Source: Haloarcula pelagica
Lineage (GTDB): Archaea > Halobacteriota > Halobacteria > Halobacteriales > Haloarculaceae
Assembly (NCBI RefSeq): GCF_030127105.1
Contig: NZ_CP126161.1
Location: forward strand, 992,001 to 1,056,000
DNA: 64,000 nucleotides
Direction: 5' to 3'
Every line of letters starts with the position of its first letter. Position 1 is the first letter of the stretch. Of this stretch, positions 42,407 to 52,130 are shown piece after piece. The translations under genes were made by a program, and so were the position numbers. Under the pieces are notes generated by a model that saw only the letters and a list, made by a program, of their open reading frames with translations, searched no databases and was not told the DNA's origin.

Positions 42407-42784
42407 TCAGTCCCCGTCGGGATCGTACGGGAGGGCGATGTCCGTCTTCGGAGCGCCGACGCCCAGGACCCGCACCTGCTCGTCGGCGTCCGCGGGGTTG
42501 TACGCCCGGTGTGGGCTCTCCGGTTCGGCGACGAACACCTCGTCGGCGGGGACGACAAACTCCCCGTCGGGCGTCTCGACGTACAGCGTCCCCGAGCGGA
42601 CGTAGAACAGTTCCTCGCGTTGCTTGTGGTAGTGGTACGTGCGCGGGAGTTGTTCGCCGGGCGCCATCGTGTACGTGGCGGCGTGGAGCGCGTGTAACTC
42701 GGCGGCCTCGGAGAGTCCACGCCGATCACAGGGGTAGTCCTCGGTCTCGGGCAGGGCGTCGGGGTCGAGGTGGTGGTAGGCCAT
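42407..42784 (-). CDS. Cupin-domain protein
   Basis: 125 aa single-domain cupin. The metal site motif 1 is [20 protein letters not shown] (His, His, Glu), and motif 2 is [16 protein letters not shown] (His). Probably a small metal-dependent enzyme or sugar-binding protein. It lies 45 nt from the KDPG aldolase gene on the same strand, so a link with sugar metabolism is plausible but not shown. Confidence 0.85.
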   Translation of the reverse strand: MAYHHLDPDALPETEDYPCDRRGLSEAAELHALHAATYTMAPGEQLPRTYHYHKQREELFYVRSGTLYVETPDGEFVVPADEVFVAEPESPHRAYNPADADEQVRVLGVGAPKTDIALPYDPDGD

Positions 42785-42824
42785 ACCCGGCGTTGCCGGC
42801 GGCCGGGGAAACCAGTTGCCCCGG

Positions 42825-43736
42825 TCATCCCAGCATGAGGATGAGGACGAACGACGTTCCGACCGAGGCGAGCGTCGTCGCGAAGACGTTCACCGAGGCG
42901 AACTCGGCGTCCCCGCCCAGTTCCGTCGCGTAGACGAACGTCGAGACGGCCGTGGGCATCCCCAGCATGAGGACGCTGGCGGTGAACACGGCCGGGTCGA
43001 CCCCCAGCGTCGAGAAGGTGAGCCACGCCACGAGGGGCATCCAGCCGAGTTTGAGCGCGACGACGCTCGCGGTCGCCGTCGGGTCGACGACCGACTGGTC
43101 GAGGTCCAGCGCCGAGCCGACGAGGATCAGCGCGACCGGCAGCGCCAGTTCGCCCGCAAGCGAGAGGGGAGTCACGACGGCGGCGGGAACGCCGAGACCG
43201 AACCACGCGACGACGACGCCAAGCGCCAGCGCGATCAGCACGGGGTTGGTGAGCAGTTCGCGCACCTGGTCAAGCACCGACACCTCGGCGTCGGCGACGG
43301 TGACGAGCACCCAGACGGTGACCGGGATCTGCGTGAGCGTCACCAGTCCCAGCAGGAGGCCGGCGGTCGCGGTGGCGTCGGGGCCGAACGTCGCCGCCAC
43401 GAGCGGTAACCCGAGATAGCCCAGGTTCGAGTGGTACGACTGGACGACCGCGACGCCGCGGCGGTCGGCCCGGCTCTGTCGGCGGTGGATCACCCAGGCC
43501 ATCCCGACGGTGGCGAAGACGACGATCAGGACGCCGACGACGAGTTCGGGCGACAGCAGCGTCGCCAGCGCCCGGTCGTACGTCGAGACGAAGATGAGCG
43601 ACGGGAGGACGACGTAGAAGGCGACGGCGTTGAGCCGGTCGCGCCGGTGTTCGTCGAGGAGCCCGGTGTAGCGGGCGCCGAGGCCCACCGCGAGCATCCC
43701 CAGGAGATAGGCGAACCGGCCGACAGCTCCCTCCAT
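42825..43736 (-). CDS. AEC-family permease (auxin efflux carrier-like)
   Basis: 303 aa, about ten hydrophobic segments in two five-helix halves. The signatures YHSNLGYLGLPLVAATFG and MLGMPTAVSTFVYATELGG correspond to the N-x-x-x-x-G-x-P-type crossover loops of AEC/BASS transporters. The substrate is unknown (malate and similar organic anions in other members). Confidence 0.85.
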   Translation of the reverse strand: MEGAVGRFAYLLGMLAVGLGARYTGLLDEHRRDRLNAVAFYVVLPSLIFVSTYDRALATLLSPELVVGVLIVVFATVGMAWVIHRRQSRADRRGVAVVQSYHSNLGYLGLPLVAATFGPDATATAGLLLGLVTLTQIPVTVWVLVTVADAEVSVLDQVRELLTNPVLIALALGVVVAWFGLGVPAAVVTPLSLAGELALPVALILVGSALDLDQSVVDPTATASVVALKLGWMPLVAWLTFSTLGVDPAVFTASVLMLGMPTAVSTFVYATELGGDAEFASVNVFATTLASVGTSFVLILMLG

Positions 43737-43840
43737 GTTCCGCCCTGGTGGAGTGGCGGGCTTGAGCCTTCGGAAACCGACCGTGTCCGTTCCCGGCGTG
43801 ACAACAAGCCTTTACCGGTGCGGTCGCGTACCCAGCACAA

Positions 43841-45244
43841 ATGGTACTCGATAATCTCGGCAGTTCACTCAGGGGGACCTTAGACGACCTCCGGGGGAAG
43901 TCGCGGCTCTCCGAGGAGGACATCGAGGACATCGTCAAGGAGATCCAGCGCTCGCTGCTCCAGGCAGATGTCGACGTGGGCCTCGTCCAGGAGCTCTCGG
44001 ACAACATCGAGAGCCGGGCGTTAGACGAGGAACCGCCGGCCGGTACGACGCCCCGCGACTGGGTCCTGCGGATCGTCTACGAGGAACTGGTCGAACTCGT
44101 CGGGGAGTCGACGGATCTCCCGCTCGAAGAACAGACCATCATGCTCGCCGGCCTCTACGGGTCGGGGAAGACGACCACCGCCGCCAAGATGGCGTGGTGG
44201 TTCTCGACGAAGGGGCTGCGACCGGCGATCATCCAGACCGACACCGACCGACCCGGCGCCTACGACCAGTCGAAGGAGATGGCCGACCGCGCCGAGGTCG
44301 ACTTCTACGGCGACCCCGACGAGGACGACCCCGTCGAGATCGCCCGTGCGGGGCTGGAAGCGACCCAGGACGCCGACGTTCGGATCGTCGACACGGCCGG
44401 TCGTGACGGTCTCAATCAGGAACTCATCGACCAGATCGAGCGCATCGAGCAGGAAGTGAACCCGGACCGGAACCTGCTCGTGCTGGACGCCGCGATGGGG
44501 CAAAGCGCCAAGAGCCAGGCCGCCGACTTCGAGGCCTCCATCGGCATCGACGGCGTCGTCATCACCAAACTCGACGGGACGGCGAAAGGTGGGGGCGCGC
44601 TGGCGGCGGTCAACGAGACCGACTCGACGATCGCCTTCCTCGGGTCGGGGGAGACGGTCAAGGACATCGAGCGCTTCGAGCCCTCCGGGTTCATTTCCCG
44701 CCTGCTGGGGATGGGCGACCTGAAGCAGTTGACCGAGCGCGTCGAGCGGGCGATGGAAGAGACGGGCGAGGACGAGGACGACTGGGACCCCGAGGACATG
44801 ATGGAGGGGCCGTTCACCCTCAAGGACATGCGAAAGCAGATGCAGACGATGAACAACATGGGGCCGCTGGACCAGGTGATGGACATGATCCCCGGCCTGG
44901 GCGGCGGGCTCATGGACCAGCTTCCCGACGACGCGATGGACGTGACCCAGGAGCGGATGCAGGACTTCGATGTCATCATGGACTCGATGACCGAGGAGGA
45001 GCTGGAGAACCCCCGCGTCGTCGGCCAGTCCCGGACCGAGCGCATCGCCCAGGGGGCGGGCAAGCCCAAAGAGCGGGTGCGCGAACTGCTCGAACAGCAC
45101 CGCCAGATGGAGCAGATGTTGAAGCAGTTCCAGGGGATGGGCGACGGCGACATGGAACGGATGATGAAACAGATGCAACAGCAGGGCGGCGGCGGCGGTG
45201 GCGGGATGGGCGGCATGGGCGGTCCCGGCGGTCCGTTCGGGTGA
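43841..45244 (+). CDS. srp54: Signal recognition particle protein SRP54
   Basis: GTPase that binds signal sequences and 7S RNA for co-translational targeting. 467 aa: N domain (residues 1-90), G domain with [32 protein letters not shown] and [10 protein letters not shown], and an M domain rich in Met from about residue 300 ([23 protein letters not shown]-like). It ends in a Gly/Met tail ([14 protein letters not shown]). CCTTTACC, 25-33 nt before the ATG, is the likely promoter. Confidence 0.96.
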   Translation: MVLDNLGSSLRGTLDDLRGKSRLSEEDIEDIVKEIQRSLLQADVDVGLVQELSDNIESRALDEEPPAGTTPRDWVLRIVYEELVELVGESTDLPLEEQTIMLAGLYGSGKTTTAAKMAWWFSTKGLRPAIIQTDTDRPGAYDQSKEMADRAEVDFYGDPDEDDPVEIARAGLEATQDADVRIVDTAGRDGLNQELIDQIERIEQEVNPDRNLLVLDAAMGQSAKSQAADFEASIGIDGVVITKLDGTAKGGGALAAVNETDSTIAFLGSGETVKDIERFEPSGFISRLLGMGDLKQLTERVERAMEETGEDEDDWDPEDMMEGPFTLKDMRKQMQTMNNMGPLDQVMDMIPGLGGGLMDQLPDDAMDVTQERMQDFDVIMDSMTEEELENPRVVGQSRTERIAQGAGKPKERVRELLEQHRQMEQMLKQFQGMGDGDMERMMKQMQQQGGGGGGGMGGMGGPGGPFG

Positions 45245-45250
45245 GCGCCA

Positions 45251-45565
45251 TCACTCCCGCCGGGCGAGGACGATCGCGTAGAGGATCAGGCACATCCCGA
45301 CCAGCTGTGTGAGTCCGTCAAGCAGGGGAAAGATCCCCGAGAGAAGTGCCGGACTGAACAGACGGGCGGCGAGTAGCGTCGTCACGAAGCTCACGACCGT
45401 CAGCGTGGCGATGCCGCCGCCGAGAAACAGCATCGACGTGCTCCGGTTTCGCCGGTAGCCGGCGACCGCGAGCGCGACGATCGAGAGCCCGACGAGCGCC
45501 GAGAGCCACCAGATCGCCTGGCCGATCCGTGCCCAGGTCCGCAGGTCGAGCCCGGCGATCTCCAT
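45251..45565 (-). CDS. Three- to four-span membrane protein (DUF7521-like)
   Basis: 104 aa from ATG 45565, which overlaps the stop of the winged-helix gene (TGATG). Hydrophobic segments are WWLSALVGLSIVALAVAGY, GGGIATLTVVSFVTTLL and LTQLVGMCLILYAIVLA. Pairs of a winged-helix regulator and such a small membrane protein recur in haloarchaea, so it probably acts as its membrane partner; the function is unproved. Confidence 0.72.
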   Translation of the reverse strand: MEIAGLDLRTWARIGQAIWWLSALVGLSIVALAVAGYRRNRSTSMLFLGGGIATLTVVSFVTTLLAARLFSPALLSGIFPLLDGLTQLVGMCLILYAIVLARRE

Positions 45566-45915
45566 CACAGTCCCTCCCAGAGGTCGGTGAAGGCGTCGGC
45601 GAACTCCGCCGTCGTCGAGGTCGTCGAGAGGCTGACCCCGAAGCTCCCGTCTTCCAGGGTGACGAGGAGTTCGTCCAGTTGGGCCTCGTAGGTCTTGGTG
45701 TGGTCGCCGTCGGGATCGGGGACCGTCTCGGCCGCGACCAGCCCGCAGGTTTCGAGCTGGTCGAGCCGTCGATACACTGTCGAGAGCGACATCTCACACT
45801 GGTCGCTGAGTTCGGGTGCTGTCATGGGTTCGTGACTCGTGGCGGCGAGCAGCGAGCGCGCGTACTCGTCGTCGAGGAGGGCGAACACGGCAGCGGGGTC
45901 ACAGTCACCGGCCAC
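45565..45915 (-). CDS. Winged-helix transcription regulator (ArsR-like)
   Basis: 116 aa from GTG 45915. The helix-turn-helix region is YARSLLAATSHEPMTAPELSDQCEMSLSTVYRRLDQLETCGLV, followed by a wing (DHTKTYEAQLDELLVTLEDG). It probably regulates itself and the coupled membrane protein gene. Confidence 0.82.
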   Translation of the reverse strand: MAGDCDPAAVFALLDDEYARSLLAATSHEPMTAPELSDQCEMSLSTVYRRLDQLETCGLVAAETVPDPDGDHTKTYEAQLDELLVTLEDGSFGVSLSTTSTTAEFADAFTDLWEGL

Positions 45916-45980
45916 GCCCGACGCTACCGGCCCCCGTCAGTAAAAGGGGGTGGCGCGTTCGCTGGGTCGGCGAACGCGGG

Positions 45981-47030
45981 TCAGTCCTCGCGGTCACCGC
46001 CGTCTGGCCACCAGCGTAGCGTCAGTCCGACGGAGTTGTCCAGGCCGAAGACGGCCGTCGAGCGGTCGACACTCGCCGTCTGTGGCCGTTCGAGCGTGAC
46101 CGTCCGGCCGTCGAGTTCGATCCGGACGGGCTCGCCCCGTCGGCGGAGCTGTTCCGAGAGGTCGTCTAGCTCGGCCACGAGCGTCTCGCGGTCGACTGCC
46201 GCCTCGCGCTGGCCCCTGCGCCGCGGGACCCCGCCGACGACGGGCTCGATGTCCACGTCTTTCGAGCGGTTCGAGAGGACGGCGTTGATGACCACGCCAA
46301 GGAGGATCACCAGGCCGACGACGTAGAGCCAGGTGAGCAACACGAGGATGCTGGCGACGAGGTTCCCGCCGGCGCTCCCGGACTTGAACGCCGTGAACAC
46401 GACCTGTGCGACGGCGATGCCGACCGCCGCGAAGGCGGTCCCCGGGACCACCTCGACGAACGAGCAGTCGGCGTCCGGGAAGATGTAGTACATCGGGTAG
46501 AAGACCAGAAAGAGCCCGACGATCGTGACGGCCCCCCGGAGCAGCCCCGCCAGTGGCCCGTCGCCCTCGACCGTGAACAGATCGCCCAGGACGCTGGCGG
46601 CGACGATAGCCAGCGCGACGGTCACGAGCAGGAGGAGGCCGTCGGCGAGCTGGTCGACGAAGGTGTTGGCCCGCTCGGTCTCGTAGATGTCCGAGAAGGC
46701 GGTGTCGAGCCCGCGGAAGATCCGCAGGGCACCCCAGACGAGGATCGCCACCCCGAGCAGCGACACGGAGGTGTCGGCCTGTGCCAGCCCCTCCTGGATC
46801 ACGTCGCTGGCCTGGCTCGTCAACACGAGTTGCATGATCCGGACGATCGAATCACGCAGCGCGACCGACTGTGCCTGCTGGAGGATCGCAAGCAACAACA
46901 ACAATAGCGGCAGGATCGAGAGGAAGGCGTGATACGCGATCGACCCGGCGAGAAACGTGATCTTCTCGGTCCTGACCTCGTGGACGATCGCCAACCCCAC
47001 CGTTCTGACCCGGTCCCGACTGACCTGCAT
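45981..47030 (-). CDS. YihY/BrkB-family membrane protein
   Basis: 349 aa with six hydrophobic segments. The first contains the family pattern ITFLAGSIAYHAFLSILPLLLLLLAI and the later ones RIFRGLDTAFSDIYE, YYIFPDADCSFVEVVPGTAFAAVG and LLTWLYVVGLVILLGVVINAVL. About 85 cytoplasmic residues extend past the domain. The start is ATG 47030; an in-frame GTG/ATG nine codons earlier is possible. A transport function is not established for the family. Confidence 0.85.
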   Translation of the reverse strand: MQVSRDRVRTVGLAIVHEVRTEKITFLAGSIAYHAFLSILPLLLLLLAILQQAQSVALRDSIVRIMQLVLTSQASDVIQEGLAQADTSVSLLGVAILVWGALRIFRGLDTAFSDIYETERANTFVDQLADGLLLLVTVALAIVAASVLGDLFTVEGDGPLAGLLRGAVTIVGLFLVFYPMYYIFPDADCSFVEVVPGTAFAAVGIAVAQVVFTAFKSGSAGGNLVASILVLLTWLYVVGLVILLGVVINAVLSNRSKDVDIEPVVGGVPRRRGQREAAVDRETLVAELDDLSEQLRRRGEPVRIELDGRTVTLERPQTASVDRSTAVFGLDNSVGLTLRWWPDGGDRED

Positions 47031-47069
47031 GGGGAGGAGTTCAGCGGGGACCGACAAATACCCGGTCGC

Positions 47070-47288
47070 TCAGTCCCCGTCGCTCGTCGTGTCGAGTCCG
47101 AGCGCGGCGTTGAGTCCACAGAAACAGGTGGTCGCATTGAACCCGGCGCCGAGCGCGCCCAGGCCGGCCAGCAGGCCGACGGTTCGGCGCCCGCTCGTGA
47201 GCGCGCCCAGCGCGACGACGGTCAGGACAACTGCGAGCAGTGCGCGGCCGAGGCGGTCGATGCCGCCGACGTTCCGGTCGAGTGCCAT
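47070..47288 (-). CDS. Small inner-membrane protein (DUF2892, YgaP-like)
   Basis: 72 aa with two hydrophobic helices. MALDRNVGGIDRLGRALLAV is the DUF2892 N-terminus and FNATTCFCGLNAALGLDT the end. The two cysteines (CFC) are conserved in this family. Function unknown; in bacteria the domain is often tied to rhodanese. Confidence 0.78.
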   Translation of the reverse strand: MALDRNVGGIDRLGRALLAVVLTVVALGALTSGRRTVGLLAGLGALGAGFNATTCFCGLNAALGLDTTSDGD

Positions 47289-47315
47289 ACCCGCGCTACG
47301 GTCGCCAGCCCCTAA

Positions 47316-48206
47316 TCAGTTCTCTCCGGCCCGGCGGCGGGCGGCCTCGTTCTCGTTGAACCCCTCGACCAGCGCGTCCAGGGCGGGGTCCGCGACCTCC
47401 GAGGCGGGGACCGACAGCGGCGAGACGCTGATCTCGCCGTCGACCAGCGCCCGGCGGTCGCTCCCGACCGGGTAGCGGTCGTCGAGAGCGGCGTCGGTCC
47501 CGAAGGGGTTCTCCCAGCCGACGGTGTCGGGCCAGACCACGTCCCGGAGCGCGATGTCGCCGGTGTCGCCGTCGGCGCCGACGGCCGTCGAGGCGTCGCT
47601 GTCCCCGCCTTCCTCGGCGGGTTCGTGGTCGACGACCAGGTCGTAGTCGTGGTGGGGATCGGTCAGGCGCATCGCCGGATCGGCTACGTCGACGGGGACG
47701 TTGACGTTGAGGATGTCCGCGCTGTCGAAGGCAGTCTCCGAGAGCGCCCGGACGACCACTTCGCGGGTGACGCGGGCCGGCCGGTCGAAGTCGTACGACT
47801 CCGCGGGCGAGACGAAGAAGTCCTCGCCGTGGTACGCCGAGACGGCGATCCCCGGCGTGCCGAGGAAGGCCGCCTCGATACAGGCGCCGACGGTGCCAGA
47901 GCGCCCGACGAGGTAGTTCCCGGCGTTTGGCCCGTGGTTACAGCCCGAGACGACCAGGTCGAAGTCGGTCTCTACCCCCCGGAGCCCGTAGGCGACACAG
48001 TCGGCTGGCGTCCCGGCCAGCGCGTACCCCCAGGGGTGTGACTCCCGGGCGGTCCGGTGGCTGCGGGTCCGCCCGACGCCGCTCTGGTTCTCCATTGGAG
48101 CGACGACGGTGACATCCGCGACCGCCGACAGTTCCTCGTAGACGCTCGCCAGCCCCGGCGCGTCGATCCCGTCGTCGTTGGTCAGCAGGACCTGTGGCTC
48201 GGCCAT
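47316..48206 (-). CDS. surE: 5'-nucleotidase SurE
   Basis: Metal-dependent nucleoside monophosphate phosphatase. 296 aa. Metal ligands are the Asp pair in LLTNDDGIDAPG (residues 10-11), then VVAPMENQSGVGRT with the conserved Ser/Asn, and VVSGCNHGPNAGNYLVGRSGTVGACIEAA. The protein is about 40 residues longer than bacterial SurE because of an acidic insertion (DHEPAEEGGDSDAST). Confidence 0.92.
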   Translation of the reverse strand: MAEPQVLLTNDDGIDAPGLASVYEELSAVADVTVVAPMENQSGVGRTRSHRTARESHPWGYALAGTPADCVAYGLRGVETDFDLVVSGCNHGPNAGNYLVGRSGTVGACIEAAFLGTPGIAVSAYHGEDFFVSPAESYDFDRPARVTREVVVRALSETAFDSADILNVNVPVDVADPAMRLTDPHHDYDLVVDHEPAEEGGDSDASTAVGADGDTGDIALRDVVWPDTVGWENPFGTDAALDDRYPVGSDRRALVDGEISVSPLSVPASEVADPALDALVEGFNENEAARRRAGEN

Positions 48207-48298
48207 CGTCTCCCAGTCGGGGAGCGGGCCGGGTCAACGCTTCGGTCCCGACGCCAGTGACCAGTAGTATGAGGAGGGAGCGGACCCACGATCCAGAT

Positions 48299-48697
48299 AT
48301 GTACGAGATCGTCATCGGCATCGACGACAACGAGAACCGGGCTCGCATCCAGGCCGAGGAGGTGCTCGATATGCCCTTCGCGGACGAGACGGTCCACGTG
48401 ACGCTGCAACACACCTTCCAGGACGCCGGGGAGGACCACGACATCGAGGACGTGGCCGCGGTCCAGCAGGCCCGCGAGACGCTGACCGGCGGCGGGCTCG
48501 ACGTGTCGCTGGCCTCGTCGACGGGCAACCCCGCCGACGGGATCCTCGATACGGCCGACGAGCGGGACGCCGACCTCATCGTCGTCGCCGGCCGCAAACG
48601 CACGCCCACCGGGAAGGTGCTGTTCGGCAGCGTCACCCAGCGGGTCGTCCTCGACACCGACCGGCCCGTGCTGGTCTGTAGCGGTCGGGACACCTGA
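48299..48697 (+). CDS. Universal stress protein (UspA family)
   Basis: 132 aa single Usp domain. The N-terminus IVIGIDDNENRARIQAEEVL and the late G-x2-G-x9-G(S/T)-type nucleotide motif GRKRTPTGKVLFGSVTQRVV suggest ATP binding. The start is ATG 48299 (MYEIVIG). Divergent from surE. Confidence 0.87.
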   Translation: MYEIVIGIDDNENRARIQAEEVLDMPFADETVHVTLQHTFQDAGEDHDIEDVAAVQQARETLTGGGLDVSLASSTGNPADGILDTADERDADLIVVAGRKRTPTGKVLFGSVTQRVVLDTDRPVLVCSGRDT

Positions 48698-48764
48698 CGT
48701 GTCGATCCCGCGGTGACCGAGGCATCGCGGGCCTTTTTGCCGATGGGAGAAGTTGCGTCCGACA

Positions 48765-49343
48765 ATGACCGTCCGCGAGGTCGCCGTCGAGGCCTACCGG
48801 GAGGCCCTACCCGTGCTCGGGCTCAGTGCCGTCGGCGGCCTCTTCGCCGGCGTCGTCCTCGGCGGGATGGACGCCGAACTGGAGCAGGTCGCCGGTCTCC
48901 TCGTGTTGGTCCCCGCACTGCTTGCGACCCGTGGCAACGTCTACGGCTCCCTGGGGGCCCGCCTGGGCTCTGCGCTCCACCAGGGGCTGATCGATCCGCG
49001 GTTCTCGACCGGCGACTACCGGGTCAACGCGGCCGTCTCGGCGGCGCTGGCAAACGGCGTCCTCGTCAGCGGGCTGGCCGCGGTGATGACCGTCGCCCTG
49101 CTGGCGGTCCTGGGCCGGCCGTCGGCGCCGCTCGCGACACTCGTCGGGATCGCCCTGATCGCCGGCCTCGTCTCCGGCCTGTTGCTCACCGTCGCGGTCG
49201 TCTCGGTCGTCTTCGTCGGCTACCGGCGGGGACTGAACCCCGACACGCTCGCGGGGCCGGTCGTGACCACCACCGGCGACGTGGTCGGTATCGCGACGCT
49301 CCTGCTTGCGACCCGGCTGGTGCTGGCGCTGGGAGGGGGCTGA
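48765..49343 (+). CDS. MgtE-like membrane protein, first half
   Basis: 192 aa with five hydrophobic segments. The segment VLVPALLATRGNVYGSLGARLGSALHQGLI and the C-terminal PVVTTTGDVVGIATLLLATRL match the membrane domain of MgtE/SLC41 magnesium channels. There is no N-domain and no CBS domain. The next gene starts 2 nt after its stop and is a homologous copy, so they form a heterodimeric channel. Confidence 0.85.
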   Translation: MTVREVAVEAYREALPVLGLSAVGGLFAGVVLGGMDAELEQVAGLLVLVPALLATRGNVYGSLGARLGSALHQGLIDPRFSTGDYRVNAAVSAALANGVLVSGLAAVMTVALLAVLGRPSAPLATLVGIALIAGLVSGLLLTVAVVSVVFVGYRRGLNPDTLAGPVVTTTGDVVGIATLLLATRLVLALGGG

Positions 49344-49344
49344 C

Positions 49345-49911
49345 GTGGCCGGCTACGAGACACAGTGGTCGGTCCGTGGTATCGTCCGGACGATGCTCCC
49401 CGTCCTGATCGTCCTGACGGCCATCGAACTGGGGAGCGGGCTGGTGTTGGACACCTTCGAGACGACGCTGTTGCAGTACCCGTCGCTGCTCGTGTTGGTC
49501 CCGGTGACCATCGGGATGGCCGGGAACCTCGGGAGTATCCTCGCCGCCCGGCTCTCGACGGCGGTCCACCTGGGCCTGGTCTCCTTCTCGCCGGCCGACG
49601 ACCGACTGGGCGGGAACGCCGTCGCCACCGTCGGACTGGCCCTGACCGTCTTCCCGCTCGTGGGTGCCGGCGCATGGCTGGTACAGACGCTGCTTGGCGG
49701 GGCGCGCCTCGACCTTCGGACCGTCGTGGCGGTCGCCACCCTCAGCGGTGTCGTCCTCGCCGTGCTGGCGGTCGTCGTCACGACGGCGACGACCTACGCC
49801 GCCTATCGGTTCGAACTCGACCCCGACGACGTGGTGATCCCCGTGGTGACGAACCTCTGTGACGTGCTGGGCGTGCTGGTCCTCTTCGGCGTCGTTCGAT
49901 TACTCGTCTGA
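49345..49911 (+). CDS. MgtE-like membrane protein, second half
   Basis: 188 aa from GTG 49345, again the five-helix MgtE domain: LVLVPVTIGMAGNLGSILAARLSTAVHLGLV and DVVIPVVTNLCDVLGVLVLFGVV. The parallel N-x-G-S-x-x-A-R-L motif in both genes shows that they are paralogues, and the 2-nt gap shows coupling. SLC41 proteins hold both halves in one chain; here they are separate subunits. Probably transports Mg2+ or another divalent cation. Confidence 0.85.
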   Translation: MAGYETQWSVRGIVRTMLPVLIVLTAIELGSGLVLDTFETTLLQYPSLLVLVPVTIGMAGNLGSILAARLSTAVHLGLVSFSPADDRLGGNAVATVGLALTVFPLVGAGAWLVQTLLGGARLDLRTVVAVATLSGVVLAVLAVVVTTATTYAAYRFELDPDDVVIPVVTNLCDVLGVLVLFGVVRLLV

Positions 49912-49912
49912 G

Positions 49913-52048
49913 TCACTCGGCCGTCGGGAAGGCGAGTTCGACGGTGGTACCGCCGCCCTCGCTGGGGACCGCGACCCGGCCACCCGAGGCCGCGACGATC
50001 CAGTTGACGAGCCACAGCCCCAGTCCGGTGCCGTGTTCGAGCGGGGTCTCGCTCTCGCCCAGTAGCGCTGCCCGCTCGTGGTCCGGGAGTCCCGGCCCGT
50101 CGTCGGCGACCACCGCCCGCGTCGTCTCCTCGCCGACGCTGACGTGGATCTGTACCGTGGGATCCGAGACGTGCGTGAGCGCGTTCTCCAGCAGTTCGGC
50201 GACGGCCGTCTCGACGATCGGCGTCGCCACGACCGGCGCCGTCTCCGGGAGCACCAGATCGACGCTGTCGGGGTCGGCCGCCGCGTGGTCGCGTCCGGCC
50301 CGGACCTGCTCGACCAGATCGACCCGCTGTTTCGTCGGCCGATCCCGGAGCAGCGTCTCGGCGCGGTGTGCCTGTTCGGCGGCGCGCTGGAGGTTCGAGC
50401 CGGCCCGCTGGATGCGTTCGGCCCCCTCACGCGAGGCGGGGCTGTCGGCCGTCTCGACGATGTGTTCGGCCTGGGCGAGCACGACCGTGAGCCTGTTGCG
50501 GACGTTGTGCCGGAGGACACGCGAGAGCACCGAGAGCCGCTGTTCGCGCAGCGTCTCCATGGCGATGTCCCGGCCGATCCCCGTCAGGCCGATGACCTCG
50601 CCGTCGGCGTCGGTGAGTTGGCTCCCAGTGAACTCGTAGGGGATGCGGTCGCCCTGTTTTGTCAGCAGCGCCGAGCGTGGCGTCCGGTCGGCGTCCTCGG
50701 AGACGACGGCGTGGATGTTCTCGGCGATGTGCTCCCGATCCTCCGGTGGGATGACGTTCAGCGCCGGCATCCCGTCGAGTTCCTCGTCGGTGTAGCCGGT
50801 CACCTCCGCCATCCGGTCGTTCCACTCGGTGAAACAGCCGTCGGTGTCGAGGACGTAGAAGACATCCTGTAGCGTGTCGATGACGGTCCGGACGAACTGG
50901 CGTTCCGATTCGAGTTCCCGGCGGCGCTGTACCCGGTCGGTGATGTCGCGGACGATACAGACCAGCGCGTCCTCGTCGAGGCGTGTCAGCGACAGTTCCT
51001 GAGGGAACGGCGAGCCGTCGGCCCGCCGACCCTGTGCTTCCCCGCGCCACTCGCCCTCGCGCTCGACCACGGGCATGATCTCGTCGCGGAACCGTTCGGT
51101 CTCGTCCTCGTCGTACAGCATCGACCAGTGTTCGCCGACGAGGTCGTCCGCGTCGCAGCCGTAGATGTCGGCGTGGGCCTCGTTGACCGAGACGTACTCC
51201 CCGTCCTCGTTCAGCAGTGCGACTCCGTCCATCGACTCCTCCATCGCCGTCGCCAGTCGGTCGAGTCGCTCGACGCGGTCGCGCTGCTCGGAGATGTCCC
51301 GGATGACGGCCGTGAACCGGTGGCCGTCGGGAGCATCGCGCTCGCCGAAGGAGACACCCAGCGGGATCTCCGTCCCGTCGCGGTGACAGCCGGGGAGTTC
51401 GATCCAGTCCCACGCCAGCGCGCGCTCGCCCGTCGTGAGGTACTCCGAGACGGCCGCGTGATGGGCGTCGTGGAACCGCTCGGGCATGATCGCGGTGAGC
51501 GATTCGCCGACGAGTTCCGCGGGCGCGTACCCGAAGAGGTCGTCGACGGCCTCGCTGGCGTACTGGACCGTACTCTCCTCGTCGATCGTCACGACGGCGA
51601 AACTCGTGTTCTGTGTCAGTGACTCGAAGCGGGCGGCGTCGGCGCGGGTTTCGCGTGCCACCTGGCCGTCCTCGACGGCCGACCGGATTCGGTGCGGGAG
51701 CAGTGCCCGCAGGTCCGCGCCCTCGGCGACCACACAGTCGGTCGCGCCGGCGTCGAGCGCGGCGTCGGAGAGGCCGGCAGCCCCGTTCGTGACCACGAGT
51801 CGCGGGACTTCGGGGGCGGTCGAACTCGCCGCCTCGACGAGCGCGAGCGAGCCGTCGTCGACCGCCCGGCAGACGACGACCAGACAATCGACGGCGCCGT
51901 CCGCGAGGGCCGCAAGCGCCCGGTCGGCGTCGACGGCCGTCGAACGCTCGATCCGGTCGCTCCCGAAGGGCGGTTCGACAGCCGACGCCACCGACGGTCG
52001 GAGATCGACGTAACACACATCGATCACCGCGGACGACCCGTCGTCCAT
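49913..52048 (-). CDS. Multi-PAS sensor histidine kinase
   Basis: 711 aa, no membrane spans. A receiver-like N-terminal domain (VIDVCYVDLRPSVASAV ... ATDCVVAEGADLRALLP) precedes three PAS domains (about residues 145-270, 275-395 and 400-510, the last with DVFYVLDTDGCFTEWNDRMAEVTGYTDEEL). The kinase core follows, with the H-box VLSRVLRHNVRNRL and ATP-binding N/G boxes ELLENALTHV, VVADDGPGLP and GTGLGLWLV. MSSLWAMDDG at 52066 is an alternative start. A cytoplasmic sensor, probably of redox or light cues; no response regulator is adjacent. Confidence 0.88.
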   Translation of the reverse strand: MDDGSSAVIDVCYVDLRPSVASAVEPPFGSDRIERSTAVDADRALAALADGAVDCLVVVCRAVDDGSLALVEAASSTAPEVPRLVVTNGAAGLSDAALDAGATDCVVAEGADLRALLPHRIRSAVEDGQVARETRADAARFESLTQNTSFAVVTIDEESTVQYASEAVDDLFGYAPAELVGESLTAIMPERFHDAHHAAVSEYLTTGERALAWDWIELPGCHRDGTEIPLGVSFGERDAPDGHRFTAVIRDISEQRDRVERLDRLATAMEESMDGVALLNEDGEYVSVNEAHADIYGCDADDLVGEHWSMLYDEDETERFRDEIMPVVEREGEWRGEAQGRRADGSPFPQELSLTRLDEDALVCIVRDITDRVQRRRELESERQFVRTVIDTLQDVFYVLDTDGCFTEWNDRMAEVTGYTDEELDGMPALNVIPPEDREHIAENIHAVVSEDADRTPRSALLTKQGDRIPYEFTGSQLTDADGEVIGLTGIGRDIAMETLREQRLSVLSRVLRHNVRNRLTVVLAQAEHIVETADSPASREGAERIQRAGSNLQRAAEQAHRAETLLRDRPTKQRVDLVEQVRAGRDHAAADPDSVDLVLPETAPVVATPIVETAVAELLENALTHVSDPTVQIHVSVGEETTRAVVADDGPGLPDHERAALLGESETPLEHGTGLGLWLVNWIVAASGGRVAVPSEGGGTTVELAFPTAE

Positions 52049-52130
52049 AGCCCACAGAGACGACATCGAGCCCGGAAAACGTTCCGGTCGAACCGACGCT
52101 CCTTTGCGCCCGCCGGGCGTACGCTCGCGT

